Assembly (NCBI RefSeq): GCF_004364435.1 | Contig: NZ_SOCT01000007.1 | Location: 62,001 to 126,000 of the forward strand | Reading direction: 5' to 3' | Source: Pseudomonas sp. LP_7_YM | Lineage (GTDB): Bacteria > Pseudomonadota > Gammaproteobacteria > Pseudomonadales > Pseudomonadaceae | Length of the DNA stretch: 64,000 nt | Shown here: positions 17,547 through 25,998 of the stretch, piece by piece | Layout of the letters: each line of letters starts with the position of its first letter | Numbering within the stretch: the first letter of the stretch is position 1 | Made by a program: the position numbers and the translations under genes | Notes under the pieces: model-generated | The model's input: only the letters and a program-made list of their open reading frames with translations | Told to the model about the DNA's origin: nothing | Database searches by the model: none

Positions 17547-18371
17547 ATGAGCACAGAAGATCCGCGATTTGCTGGCGTCGCCCGTCTGTATGGCATTGAG
17601 GGCCTGGAGCGCCTGCGCGTGGCCCATGTGGCGGTCGTTGGCATCGGCGGAGTGGGGTCGTGGGCGGCGGAAGCCATGGCGCGCTGCGGCGTGGGGGAGA
17701 TTTCCCTGTTCGATCTGGACGACGTCTGCGTCAGCAACAGCAACCGCCAGTTGCATGCCCTGAGCAGCACTGTCGGTCGTGCGAAAGTCGAGGTCATGGC
17801 CGAGCGCCTGCGGGAGATCAACCCTGATTGTGTGGTGCATGCCGTGGCCGATTTCGTGACCCGCGAGACCATGGCCGAGTACATCACGCCGAACATCGAC
17901 TGCGTGCTGGACTGCATCGACAGCGTCAACGCCAAGGCGGCGCTGATCGCCTGGTGCAAGCGGCGCAAGATTCAGATCATCACGACCGGCGGCGCGGGCG
18001 GGCAGATCGATCCCACGCTGATTCAGGTGTGCGATCTGAACCGCACCTACAACGACCCGCTGGCCTCCAAAGTGCGCTCAACCCTGCGCCGCGACTACGG
18101 CTTCTCCCGCACCGTGACCCGGCACTACAGCGTGCCTTGCGTGTTCTCGACCGAACAACTGCGCTACCCCAAGCCGGATGGCAGCATCTGCCTGCAAAAA
18201 AGCTTTGTCGGCGATGGCGTCAAACTCGACTGTGCCGGTGGTTTCGGCGCAGTCATGATGGTCACGGCAACCTTCGGTATGGTCGCCGCCACCAAGGCGG
18301 TGGAGAAGATCGTGGCAGGCGTACGGCGCCCGGCAGAGCGGGTCAAGGCCAAAGATGCAGCTCAGCCCTGA
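17547..18371 (+). CDS. tcdA: tRNA threonylcarbamoyladenosine dehydratase
   Basis: TcdA (CsdL/YgdL) dehydrates t6A37 to cyclic ct6A with ATP. The 274-residue product is an E1-like/ThiF-type enzyme, with the nucleotide-binding motif VVGIGGVGSWAAEAMARCGVGE near residues 29-50 and FDLDDVCVSNSNRQLHAL after it. The segment ITTGGAGGQIDPT follows. ATG 17547 is used; an upstream in-frame extension covers the promoter and repeat and is rejected. It converges on csdE-csdA, the persulfide partners that act with CsdL in E. coli, so the neighbourhood supports the call. Confidence 0.93.
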   Translation: MSTEDPRFAGVARLYGIEGLERLRVAHVAVVGIGGVGSWAAEAMARCGVGEISLFDLDDVCVSNSNRQLHALSSTVGRAKVEVMAERLREINPDCVVHAVADFVTRETMAEYITPNIDCVLDCIDSVNAKAALIAWCKRRKIQIITTGGAGGQIDPTLIQVCDLNRTYNDPLASKVRSTLRRDYGFSRTVTRHYSVPCVFSTEQLRYPKPDGSICLQKSFVGDGVKLDCAGGFGAVMMVTATFGMVAATKAVEKIVAGVRRPAERVKAKDAAQP

Positions 18372-18412
18372 CCCGGCTGAACCTGCACATCCCCTGTAAG
18401 CGCGACCAATGT

Positions 18413-18817
18413 TCAACTCGCCAACTGCCGCATCTTCTGCAGTACCGCATTCAGGCCGTTGCTGCGTGACGCGGATAGCTGGCGGCTCAGGCCGAGTTGA
18501 TTGAACCAGTCCGGCAGATCCATCCGCTGCAGTTCCTGCGCCGACAGGCCATTGACCCGCGCCAGCAGCAACGCCACCAACCCGCGTATCAGGCGGGCAT
18601 CACTGGCGGCACGAAACTGCCAGTGATCCTCAAGTAAATCTCCCAGCAACCAGACCTTGCTCTCGCAGCCATCTACCAGCTGTTCATCGGTCATTTCAGC
18701 GTCGGTCAGCGCAGGCAATCGTTCGCCCCACTGCATCAAAAGCCGCGCGCGTTGCTCCCAGCTCAGCGAAGCGTTGAACGTGTCGAGCGCGGTTTGTGCC
18801 TCTGCCGGCAGATTCAT
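18413..18817 (-). CDS. csdE: SufE-type sulfur acceptor CsdE
   Basis: This 134-residue SufE/CsdE family protein accepts sulfur from the cysteine desulfurase and passes it on. The acceptor cysteine is C51 in LVDGCESKVWL, the family hallmark. RLIRGLVALLLARVNGLSAQEL is the conserved second half. Its ATG overlaps the csdA stop (ATGA at 18814-18817), so csdA and csdE are coupled. The pairing with CsdA and the neighbouring tcdA favours the Csd rather than the Suf system. A suf operon is not in view to compare. Confidence 0.9.
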   Translation of the reverse strand: MNLPAEAQTALDTFNASLSWEQRARLLMQWGERLPALTDAEMTDEQLVDGCESKVWLLGDLLEDHWQFRAASDARLIRGLVALLLARVNGLSAQELQRMDLPDWFNQLGLSRQLSASRSNGLNAVLQKMRQLAS

Positions 18818-20019
18818 CGCAGCAGCTCCAGCGCCTGATCCAGTGCGTTGAAGAATCGCTCAATATCTGTGGAATCGTTGTACAGCGCCAGAGAAACCCG
18901 GATCGCTCCCGACAGCCCCAGGCTGCTGATCAGCGGGATCGCGCAATGATGACCGGCGCGTACCGCGATGCCTTGCTCGGTCAGCAGATGAGCCAGATCG
19001 GCGTTGTGCACACCCTCGACCACAAAGCTCGCCAGGGCCACCTGCGGAGTACCTACCAGCTGTATGCCCTCACGCAGCCTCAGCCCGGTGCACAGCAAGT
19101 CATGGAGCCGGGCTTCATGGTCGGCAGCGGCGGCGTGATTGACGGCGTTCAGATAATCGAGCGTTGCGCCCAGCCCGATGACTCCGGAAATGGGCGGCGT
19201 CCCGGCTTCGAAGCCTAGCGGGGCAGGGCGGAACGTCGCATCGAGATACCCCGCTTGAAGCACCATTTCGCCGCCGAACTGCCAGTGGCGCAGGTGCGAC
19301 AGCGCCTGGTGGCGGCCAAACAACACGCCCACTCCGTCCGGGCCGTACAATTTGTGGCTGGAAAACACATAAAAGTCGCAGCCCAGCGCCTGCACATCGT
19401 GTCGGCCGTGGACGATCCCTTGCGCCCCATCGATCACGGTCAGCGCGCCATGGGCCTTGGCCAGCGCCACCAGTTCAGCAACGGGCTGCCAGGTGCCCAG
19501 CACATTCGACAGCTGACTCACTGCCAGCAATCGGGTGCGCAAGGTGATCAGGCTCGCCGCTGCATCGAGGTCAATCACGCCCTCGGTCGTCAGCGGTAGC
19601 ACAACCAGCTTCAGCTCCCGACGTTTGGCCAATTGCTGCCAAGGCAGCAGATTGGCGTGATGTTCGAGCGCGCTGATGACGATTTCGTCGCCAGCCTGAA
19701 ACAGATGCTCCAGCCCATAAGCGAGCAGATTGAACGCCGATGTGGCGCCGTGGGTGAAGACGATTTGCCCGGATTTTTCGGCATTCAGCCATTCGCCAGC
19801 CTTACGACGGGTGTCCTCGAAGGCCTGAGTTGCCGTCGCGCCCGGAAGGTGCTGAGCGCGATGCACGTTAGCCGCGCCATTGGCGTAGTAATGCGTCATC
19901 GCATCAATCAGGGCTTGGGGTTTTTGTGCGGTGGCGGCGCTGTCCAGATAGGTCTGGCCTTGCCGTCCGAGTGCATCGAGTGCAGGGAAGTCAGCGCGCC
20001 AGGGGGAAATGAGGGACAT
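18814..20019 (-). CDS. csdA: Cysteine desulfurase CsdA
   Basis: This 401-residue class V aminotransferase-fold enzyme uses PLP to take sulfur from cysteine as a persulfide. The PLP lysine is in SSHKLYGPDGVGVLFG, the N-terminal YLDSAATAQKP is typical of the SufS/CsdA branch, and the catalytic cysteine is in RAGHHCAIPL near residue 358. The frame opens at 20073, but ATG 20019 (MSLISPWRADFPAL) matches the family start. It is coupled to csdE downstream and lies 61 bases after dapD. Confidence 0.93.
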   Translation of the reverse strand: MSLISPWRADFPALDALGRQGQTYLDSAATAQKPQALIDAMTHYYANGAANVHRAQHLPGATATQAFEDTRRKAGEWLNAEKSGQIVFTHGATSAFNLLAYGLEHLFQAGDEIVISALEHHANLLPWQQLAKRRELKLVVLPLTTEGVIDLDAAASLITLRTRLLAVSQLSNVLGTWQPVAELVALAKAHGALTVIDGAQGIVHGRHDVQALGCDFYVFSSHKLYGPDGVGVLFGRHQALSHLRHWQFGGEMVLQAGYLDATFRPAPLGFEAGTPPISGVIGLGATLDYLNAVNHAAAADHEARLHDLLCTGLRLREGIQLVGTPQVALASFVVEGVHNADLAHLLTEQGIAVRAGHHCAIPLISSLGLSGAIRVSLALYNDSTDIERFFNALDQALELLR

Positions 20020-20040
20020 GACATTCAGACTCTGTAATGA

Positions 20041-20067
20041 GACGGGAGCCCGGGGAGGGCGCCCGTC
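20041..20067 (-). terminator. Hairpin after dapD
   Basis: GACGGGCGCCC and GGGCTCCCGTC (minus strand) form an 11-bp stem with one mismatch and a 5-base loop, 14 bases after the dapD stop. No long T-run follows, so it may be partial, leaving csdA partly co-transcribed. Confidence 0.5.
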
Positions 20068-20080
20068 CTTCATCGCTCAA

Positions 20081-21115
20081 TCAGTTGTGAGCGTGCAGCG
20101 CTTCGTTCAGCTCGATTGCAGATTTGTGCGATTTGCACTCTACAGCGCCGGTTTGCGAGTTGCGACGGAACAGCAGGTCCGGCTGACCCGCCAGCTCGCG
20201 GGCCTTCAACACCTTGACCAGTTCGTTGTTCTCGTCCAGCAGCGCCACTTTGGTGCCAGCAGTGACGTACAGACCGGATTCGACGGTGTTGCGGTCGCCC
20301 AGCGGGATACCGATACCGGCGTTCGCGCCGATCAGGCAGCCTTCGCCGACCTTGATCACGAGGTTGCCACCGCCGGACAGGGTGCCCATGGTCGAACAGC
20401 CGCCGCCAAGGTCAGAGCCCTTGCCGACGAACACGCCAGCCGACACACGACCTTCGATCATGCCCGGGCCTTCGGTGCCGCCGTTGAAGTTGACGAAACC
20501 TTCGTGCATGACCGTGGTGCCTTCGCCGATGTAAGCGCCCAGACGAACACGCGCGGTGTCAGCGATGCGTACGCCTGCAGGCACGACGTAGTCGGTCATT
20601 TTCGGGAACTTGTCCACCGAAAACACTTCCAGCAGCTCGCCTTTGAGACGCGCTTCGAGCTGACGCTGAGCCAGTTCGCCCAGGTCAATTGCGCCCTGGC
20701 TGGTCCAGGCCACGTTCGGCAGCAACGGGAAAACGCCCGCCAGGCTCAGCCCGTGGGGTTTGACCAAGCGATGGGACAACAGGTGCAGCTTGAGGTAGGC
20801 CTCAGGCGTGGACGTCAGTGCGGCGTCTTCGGCCAGAACGGTCGCTACCAGGGGCTTGTGGCTTTCCGCCAGACGGGTCAGCAGCGCAGCTTGGTCGGCA
20901 TCTATCGATTTCAGTGCGTCCGCCAGTTTCGAAGCCAGGTCAGTGTTGAACGCGATGGCCTGGTTACCACCGGTATACCCCAGGATCGGCGCGATGGCGG
21001 CAACGATATCAGCCGATGGATTGAGCAATGGCAAGGCGTAGAAGACTTCCAGCCAGGTGCCTTGACGATTTTGAGTGCCGACGCCGAAGGCCAGGCTGAA
21101 CAGGGAAGTGGACAT
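20081..21115 (-). CDS. dapD: Tetrahydrodipicolinate N-succinyltransferase
   Basis: DapD moves succinyl from succinyl-CoA to tetrahydrodipicolinate, the first succinylase-branch step to DAP and lysine. The 344-residue length matches the long pseudomonad type. The N-terminal half is specific to this type, starting MSTSLFSLAFGVGTQNRQG. The C-terminal half is a left-handed beta-helix of hexapeptide repeats (VRLGAYIGEGTTVMHEGFVNF, then GVFVGKGSDLGGGCSTMG and LIGANAGIGIPLGD). The ATG follows AAAGAGGT at 21122-21129 (minus strand). Confidence 0.95.
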   Translation of the reverse strand: MSTSLFSLAFGVGTQNRQGTWLEVFYALPLLNPSADIVAAIAPILGYTGGNQAIAFNTDLASKLADALKSIDADQAALLTRLAESHKPLVATVLAEDAALTSTPEAYLKLHLLSHRLVKPHGLSLAGVFPLLPNVAWTSQGAIDLGELAQRQLEARLKGELLEVFSVDKFPKMTDYVVPAGVRIADTARVRLGAYIGEGTTVMHEGFVNFNGGTEGPGMIEGRVSAGVFVGKGSDLGGGCSTMGTLSGGGNLVIKVGEGCLIGANAGIGIPLGDRNTVESGLYVTAGTKVALLDENNELVKVLKARELAGQPDLLFRRNSQTGAVECKSHKSAIELNEALHAHN

Positions 21116-21146
21116 GCGAATACCTCTTTAATGGCTATCTCAATCA

Positions 21147-21285
21147 CAGGCGTTTGAAAACTGCTGCGCTCGTCAATACTGCGTTAAAAACGGACGAAAA
21201 ATGCTCATTTAGAAAACCTAAACTCCGCTTCTTCGCCCCTTTTTGCCTTGTCTTGCCTTCGCTCGCTACGTTTTCGAACGGCCTG
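21147..21285. repeat. MITE-like element with imperfect terminal inverted repeats
   Basis: The left arm CAGGCGTTTGAAAACTGCTG (from 21147) is an imperfect inverted copy of the right arm, whose minus-strand reading is CAGGCCGTTCGAAAACGTAG (from 21285). The arms are about 26 bp. Between them lies a non-coding stretch with a small inner hairpin TTTAG/CTAAA near 21208-21222. It begins one base after the arsC-like stop codon. The sequence resembles a dispersed intergenic repeat of P. syringae and P. fluorescens, as I recall it; copy number cannot be seen here. Confidence 0.6.
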
Positions 21286-21286
21286 T

Positions 21287-21646
21287 TCAGGCGATAGCTG
21301 CTGCGTACAATTCGGGTTTGAAGCCAATCAGGGTCTTGTCGCCGAGATCCAGCACGGGGCGCTTGATCATCGACGGCTGGGCAAGCATCAGCTCGATGGC
21401 TTTGCTCTGGTTGAGGTCGGCTTTCTGCGCCTCATCCAGTTTGCGAAAGGTCGTGCCAGCACGGTTCAACACCGTCTGCCAGCCGTGCTCGTTGCACCAC
21501 CGGGTCAGGTGGTCGCGGTCGATGCCCTGCGTCTTGTAGTCATGGAAATCGTAGTTCACCGACTTTTCATCGAGCCAGGTGCGAGCCTTTTTCATGGTGT
21601 CGCAGGCTTTTATCCCGTACAGGTGCAACGCGTGGGTACTGCTCAT
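21287..21646 (-). CDS. ArsC/Spx-family protein (YffB-like)
   Basis: This 119-residue thioredoxin-fold protein belongs to the ArsC/Spx/YffB family. It has the N-terminal HLYGIKACDTMKKARTWL with a single cysteine at residue 15, then YDFHDYKTQGID and the late motif PSMIKRPVLDLGDKTLIGFKPELY. YffB-type proteins are usually named arsenate reductase, but arsenate activity is doubtful and no ars genes are nearby. It lies upstream of dapD on the same strand, separated by the repeat element, which matches its place in other pseudomonads. Confidence 0.88.
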   Translation of the reverse strand: MSSTHALHLYGIKACDTMKKARTWLDEKSVNYDFHDYKTQGIDRDHLTRWCNEHGWQTVLNRAGTTFRKLDEAQKADLNQSKAIELMLAQPSMIKRPVLDLGDKTLIGFKPELYAAAIA

Positions 21647-21876
21647 GAACTTGCCCCTCCGGGATGACGCAAAAAAAACGGTGAAGGATTATGCCACGGA
21701 CACGCCGCTTGGCGCAGGCCGGGGATGCTTTGTGTCAGTTTGCCGGGTTTTTTTGTGTGTATGACGACCCGGTTATCCACCCGAGGCGACAGTTTTAAGC
21801 CTTTAATAGGGCACTTCGACGCTCAACCCGGGTCCGTTACGGGAGTCAGTTCAAGTCGCCGTTGGAGAAATACACC
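21647..21876. other. Divergent arsC-like/antiporter intergenic region
   Basis: These 230 bases hold no gene. They should contain two divergent promoters, but no strong consensus pair was found. A ribosome binding site GGAGA (21864-21868) lies 8 bases before the antiporter ATG. Confidence 0.4.
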
Positions 21877-23523
21877 ATGCAGACAGCCTATACCGTCCTT
21901 ATCTTGTTGACGCTGGTAGGTGTCTCGCGATTGATGGCCCGCGTGATTCCCATCCCTCTGCCGCTGGTCCAGATCGCTGCTGGGGCCTTGCTTGCCTGGC
22001 CCAGCCTGGGCTTGCATGTTGCGCTTGACCCCGATTTGTTCCTCTTTCTTTTCCTGCCGCCGCTCTTGTTCTCGGACGGCTGGCGCATGCCCAAGCGGGA
22101 CCTGTGGCGGTATCGCGGACCGATTCTGACGCTGGCAGTGGGCTTGGTCATCTTCACCGTGGTCGGCGCCGGCTTTTTCATTCACTGGCTGCTGCCAACG
22201 ATCCCGCTGCCGGTCGCATTCGCCCTGGCGGCTGTCCTGTCACCGACGGACGCCGTGGCTGTATCGGCCATTGCCGAGGACCGGCTGCCTGTTCCGATCA
22301 TGCGCATGCTTCAGGGCGAAGCGTTGATGAACGACGCAACCGGTCTGGTGACCTTCAAGTTCGCCCTGGCAGCCGCCATGACCGGCATTTTTTCCATCAC
22401 CGATGCCAGCCTCACGTTCCTCATGGTCGCGTGTGGCGGCCTGGCGGTGGGCGTTGCCCTGAGCTGGCTGGTGGGGCGCCTGCGCGGCTGGATGATTGCC
22501 CGCGGCTGGGACGATCCGGCGACCCACGTGGTGTTTATGTTGCTGTTGCCGTTTGCCGCTTACGTGTTGGCGGAGCGACTTGAGATGTCCGGCATCCTCT
22601 CGGCGGTGGCCGCGGGGATGATGCAAAGCTGGGTTGATCTGTTGCCGCGTCAGACCACCACCCGTTTGCTCAATCGCAGCGTCTGGGCCCTGCTGGAGTT
22701 TGCCTTCAACGGCCTGATCTTCCTGCTGCTTGGCCTGCAGTTGCCGGACATCGTCACCGCAGTGACCCATAACGAGGTCACGCTGTGGCCGACCCTGCTG
22801 TGGCGCTGCCTGGATGTACTGGCGATTTTCGTGGTGTTGGCGGCGTTGCGCTATGTCTGGGTGCGCAGTGTCTGGCGGCTGATGGTTCAGATACGTCGCT
22901 GGCGCGGGCGTGCCGATGATTCGCTGGAGCTGTCCCGGCGCTCCTCGATGCTGCTGACGGTCGGCGGGGTACGCGGTGCGGTAACGCTGGCCGGTACCTT
23001 GTCGGTGCCGATTCTGATCAGTGCCGGTGTGGCGTTCCCTGAGCGCGACCTGCTGGTCTTCATTGCCGCCGGGGTGATTCTGCTGTCGTTGGGAGTGGCC
23101 TGTATCAGCCTGCCGTTGCTGTTGCGCGGCATCGCCAGCGAGCCGGACTTGCGCATGAAGCGTGAAGTGCGTGACGCCTGGAAGCGTACTGCCGAGGCGG
23201 CGATCCATGCATTGGAGAACGAAGGGCTCAACGACACCACGGCGACACCCGACGCGGCCCAGGAAGTGCTGGCCACCGAGGTGAAGGCGCGGATCATGTC
23301 CGAGTACCGCCATCGTCTGGAGATCTTCAACGACACCGCCGAGGCCCAGGCACTGGCGTTCCAGATGGATCAACTGGAAAAACGCATGCGCATCAGCGCC
23401 CTGCGTGCCCAGCGGCTGGAACTGTACAACCTGCATCGCCATCGCCAGATCGGCGATGACGTGCTGCGCCTGGTATTGGCTGAGCTTGACCTCAACGAAG
23501 CCAATCTGGGGTTGGGCAAGTAG
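21877..23523 (+). CDS. CPA1-family Na+/H+ antiporter
   Basis: This 548-residue inner-membrane protein is a monovalent cation:proton antiporter of the NhaP/CPA1 type. About 12 hydrophobic segments fill residues 5-420. The family ion-site blocks are present: LSPTDAVAVSAIAEDRLP near residue 124 and GEALMNDATGLVTFKFA near 147, with GGVRGAVTLAGTLSVP near 366. A charged cytoplasmic tail of about 120 residues ends the protein. The frame also offers TTG 21862, but ATG 21877 has the ribosome binding site at the right distance. Ion preference cannot be read from sequence. Confidence 0.9.
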   Translation: MQTAYTVLILLTLVGVSRLMARVIPIPLPLVQIAAGALLAWPSLGLHVALDPDLFLFLFLPPLLFSDGWRMPKRDLWRYRGPILTLAVGLVIFTVVGAGFFIHWLLPTIPLPVAFALAAVLSPTDAVAVSAIAEDRLPVPIMRMLQGEALMNDATGLVTFKFALAAAMTGIFSITDASLTFLMVACGGLAVGVALSWLVGRLRGWMIARGWDDPATHVVFMLLLPFAAYVLAERLEMSGILSAVAAGMMQSWVDLLPRQTTTRLLNRSVWALLEFAFNGLIFLLLGLQLPDIVTAVTHNEVTLWPTLLWRCLDVLAIFVVLAALRYVWVRSVWRLMVQIRRWRGRADDSLELSRRSSMLLTVGGVRGAVTLAGTLSVPILISAGVAFPERDLLVFIAAGVILLSLGVACISLPLLLRGIASEPDLRMKREVRDAWKRTAEAAIHALENEGLNDTTATPDAAQEVLATEVKARIMSEYRHRLEIFNDTAEAQALAFQMDQLEKRMRISALRAQRLELYNLHRHRQIGDDVLRLVLAELDLNEANLGLGK

Positions 23524-23590
23524 CCTGGGTGCTGTAAGTCGAGGGCGCCGAGGGGCTGCTCGACCTCTGCGGCGTTCTCAGACTTCAGCG

Positions 23591-24673
23591 TCAGGCCGGT
23601 TGCCTTCTGCCGCTGGCCACGACTCTTGCGGCAATGTCGTCAAGGGCCACCACGTGATCGACGCCGCCGAGCTTTATGGCCTCGCGCGGCATGCCAAACA
23701 CCACGCAACTGGCCTCATCCTGGGCATAGGTTTCAGCGCCAGCGTCGAACATCTCCTTCATCCCGCGCGCACCATCATCACCCATGCCCGTCATGATGAT
23801 GCCGGTGGCGTTGCGTCCGGCGAATCGGGCGACCGAGCGGAACAGCACATCTACCGAAGGCCGATGCCGATTGACGTGTGGGCCATCGAGCACCTGCACG
23901 TGATACATGGCGCCGTCGCGCTTGAGCACCATGTGCTTGCCACCGGGGGCAATCAGCGCCAGGCCCGGCAACACCCGATCGTTATTGCGGGCTTCGCGCA
24001 CTTCGATGGCACATAGGCTGTTCAGTCGCTCTGCGAACGACGCTGTGAATTTCTCCGGCATGTGCTGCACGATCACCAGGCCGGGACACACCCGGGGCAA
24101 GCGCGTCAGCACGTGCTCCAGCGCCTGGGTGCCTCCGGTGGAGGTGCCGATAGCCACTACGCGCTCGGTGGTCTGTGCCATGGCCTTGCTGCCGGCCGAC
24201 AGAATGACATCGGCATCGCAGCGCTGCGGCACCGCTACCATCGGGCGAGCACGCGCCTTCAACGCATTCAGGTTGGCTTTGGCGGCAGCGCGTACCGCAC
24301 CGACCAGCTCCGACGCCGACTGATGAAGAAAATCCTTAAGGCTGCTGCGTGGCTTGGTGATGACTTCAACCGCTCCGGCCGCCATGGCTTGCAGGGCAGT
24401 CTGCGTACCTTTTTCGGTCAAGGACGAGCAGATCACCACGGCAGTGGGCCGTTCGTTCATGAGCTTGCGCAGAAAGGTCAGCCCGTCCATGCGCGGCATC
24501 TCGATGTCGAGCACGATGACGTCGGGCCACTGCTTGGCCATTTTATCCATGGCAAACAGCGGGTCACTGGCCGCGCCCAGGACCTGAAAGTCCGGCTCGG
24601 CCTCAAGGATGCTTTGCATCACCTGACGCACCACCGCCGAATCGTCGACCACCATGACTTTGATCTTGTTCAT
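23591..24673 (-). CDS. cheB: Chemotaxis protein-glutamate methylesterase CheB
   Basis: CheB removes methyl groups from receptor glutamates (and deamidates glutamines), resetting adaptation. The 360-residue product has a receiver domain (D10, D11, phospho-acceptor D56 in VLDIEMPRMDG) and a C-terminal esterase domain with its Ser-His-Asp triad visible in IGTSTGGTQAL, VIVQHMPEKFT and GMGDDGARGM. The frame extends to 24718, inside cheR, but ATG 24673 overlaps the cheR stop (ATGA at 24670-24673). It is the last gene of the operon. With no cheD here, CheB is the only visible deamidase for these receptors. Confidence 0.95.
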   Translation of the reverse strand: MNKIKVMVVDDSAVVRQVMQSILEAEPDFQVLGAASDPLFAMDKMAKQWPDVIVLDIEMPRMDGLTFLRKLMNERPTAVVICSSLTEKGTQTALQAMAAGAVEVITKPRSSLKDFLHQSASELVGAVRAAAKANLNALKARARPMVAVPQRCDADVILSAGSKAMAQTTERVVAIGTSTGGTQALEHVLTRLPRVCPGLVIVQHMPEKFTASFAERLNSLCAIEVREARNNDRVLPGLALIAPGGKHMVLKRDGAMYHVQVLDGPHVNRHRPSVDVLFRSVARFAGRNATGIIMTGMGDDGARGMKEMFDAGAETYAQDEASCVVFGMPREAIKLGGVDHVVALDDIAARVVASGRRQPA

Positions 24674-25476
24674 GGCTTGCGGTAAATCGAAGGGGAAATG
24701 ACATCTAGGCTCTCGCACACGCCGTTGAGGCTCTCCGAGTGACTGACCAGAAAGTAGCCGCCACGCCGCAGATGGGGCAGTAAACGCTGCACGACCTTGC
24801 GCTTGGTGGGCATGTCGAAATAGATCATTACGTTGCGCAGCAGGATCAGGTCGAACTCGCCCAGATGAGGCAAAGGCTCGTTGAGGTTGATACGACTGAA
24901 CTGCACCCGCTCGCGCAAGCGCCGCTCCACCAGCAAGGTGCCGGCTTGCGGGCCTACGCCCTTGAGGCAGTGGCGGCTGAGCAGATCGTGGGACAGATTA
25001 TGTGCGCGTTCCATCGGGTAGTGCCCTGCGCGAGCCTTGGCCAGCACCTGGGTGCTGATGTCCGAAGCCAGGATCTCCCATGGGCTGGTGCCCAGACTGT
25101 CTGCCAGCGTCATGGCCAGGCTGTAAGGCTCTTCGCCACTGGAACAGGCGGCGCTCCACACCCGAAACGGTCGGGTGCTGGAGGCGTGGGGCAGGATCTG
25201 TTCGCGCAAAAACTGGAAATGCTTGGGCTCGCGGAAGAAGTAGGTTTCGTTGGTCGTCAGCATGTCCAGCGCCACCACGGATTCGGCGGCGCCTTCATGG
25301 CTGCTGATCAGGCGAAAGTAATCACCGTAGCTGGTCATGTCGTGGTGACGCAGGCGCTTGGACAGACGACCTGCGACCAAAGCCTTTTTTCCCTCGGCCA
25401 TGTGGATACCGGCAACGCCGTGCAACCACGCCTGAAACTGCTGGAACTCCTTGTCCTTCAGGGCTATGCCATTCAT
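24670..25476 (-). CDS. cheR: Chemotaxis methyltransferase CheR
   Basis: CheR methylates receptor glutamates with SAM. The 268-residue product shows the N-terminal helical domain, then MLTTNETYFFREPKHF, the SAM motif FRVWSAACSSGEEPYSLAM (about residues 103-121), ILASDIS and LILLRNVMIYFD. Both ends are coupled: its ATG overlaps the cheW stop (ATGA at 25473-25476) and its stop overlaps the cheB start. Whether it has the beta-subdomain that docks receptor C-terminal tails cannot be judged by eye. Confidence 0.95.
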   Translation of the reverse strand: MNGIALKDKEFQQFQAWLHGVAGIHMAEGKKALVAGRLSKRLRHHDMTSYGDYFRLISSHEGAAESVVALDMLTTNETYFFREPKHFQFLREQILPHASSTRPFRVWSAACSSGEEPYSLAMTLADSLGTSPWEILASDISTQVLAKARAGHYPMERAHNLSHDLLSRHCLKGVGPQAGTLLVERRLRERVQFSRINLNEPLPHLGEFDLILLRNVMIYFDMPTKRKVVQRLLPHLRRGGYFLVSHSESLNGVCESLDVISPSIYRKP

Positions 25477-25988
25477 GCGGCATGTTCCGAACTGACGCTG
25501 GCCAGGGCAACCATGTCTTCGACGCTGAGTACATGATCGACATCCAGAGCGATCACGAATCGCCCGTCGATGCGGGCCATCCCGCTGATGAACTCGGTGC
25601 GGATGCGTGAGCCGAAGCTCGGTGGCGGCTCGATCGCTTCAGGAGGAATGTCCAGCACCGCTGACACTGCATCCACCAAAAGCCCGAACACCTGGCGCTC
25701 ACCGTCATCGTTATGAACTTCGATGATCACTGTGCAGCTGCGTCGACTGATCTTCGAGCGCGGTTGGCCGAAACGCGCGGCCAGATCGACAACCGGAACC
25801 ACGGCGCCGCGCAGATTGATCACGCCGCGCACGTAGTCAGGCATCAGCGGCACCACGGTGAACTGGCCGAACTCGATGATTTCCTTGATGCCCGGGATCG
25901 CCAGGGCATACAGCTCCTCGCCCAGGGTAAAGGTGAGGTACTGATTGTCCTGGCCGTCGCTGGAGGCTGTTTTCTCTACAGTGGACAT
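25473..25988 (-). CDS. cheW: Chemotaxis coupling protein CheW
   Basis: CheW links receptors to CheA. The 171-residue product has the SH3-like fold pattern: QYLTFTLGEELYALAIPGIKEIIEF, PLMPDYVRGVINLRGAVVPVVDLAARFG and VFGLLVDAVSAVLDIPPEAIEPPPSFG. It starts with a 15-residue polar extension and ends in a slightly long tail. The frame runs to 26105 inside the MCP gene, but ATG 25988 gives a normal N-terminus 10 bases after the MCP stop. It is coupled to cheR. Confidence 0.95.
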   Translation of the reverse strand: MSTVEKTASSDGQDNQYLTFTLGEELYALAIPGIKEIIEFGQFTVVPLMPDYVRGVINLRGAVVPVVDLAARFGQPRSKISRRSCTVIIEVHNDDGERQVFGLLVDAVSAVLDIPPEAIEPPPSFGSRIRTEFISGMARIDGRFVIALDVDHVLSVEDMVALASVSSEHAA

Positions 25989-25998
25989 GATTGCGTCC

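Noticed and set aside
21287..21646. True arsenate reductase ArsC
   Set aside because: Only the YffB/Spx-like signatures are present and no ars operon is nearby, so no arsenate function is claimed.
23536..23585. Imperfect inverted repeat between the antiporter and cheB as a bidirectional terminator
   Set aside because: Several mismatches and no T-run on either strand.
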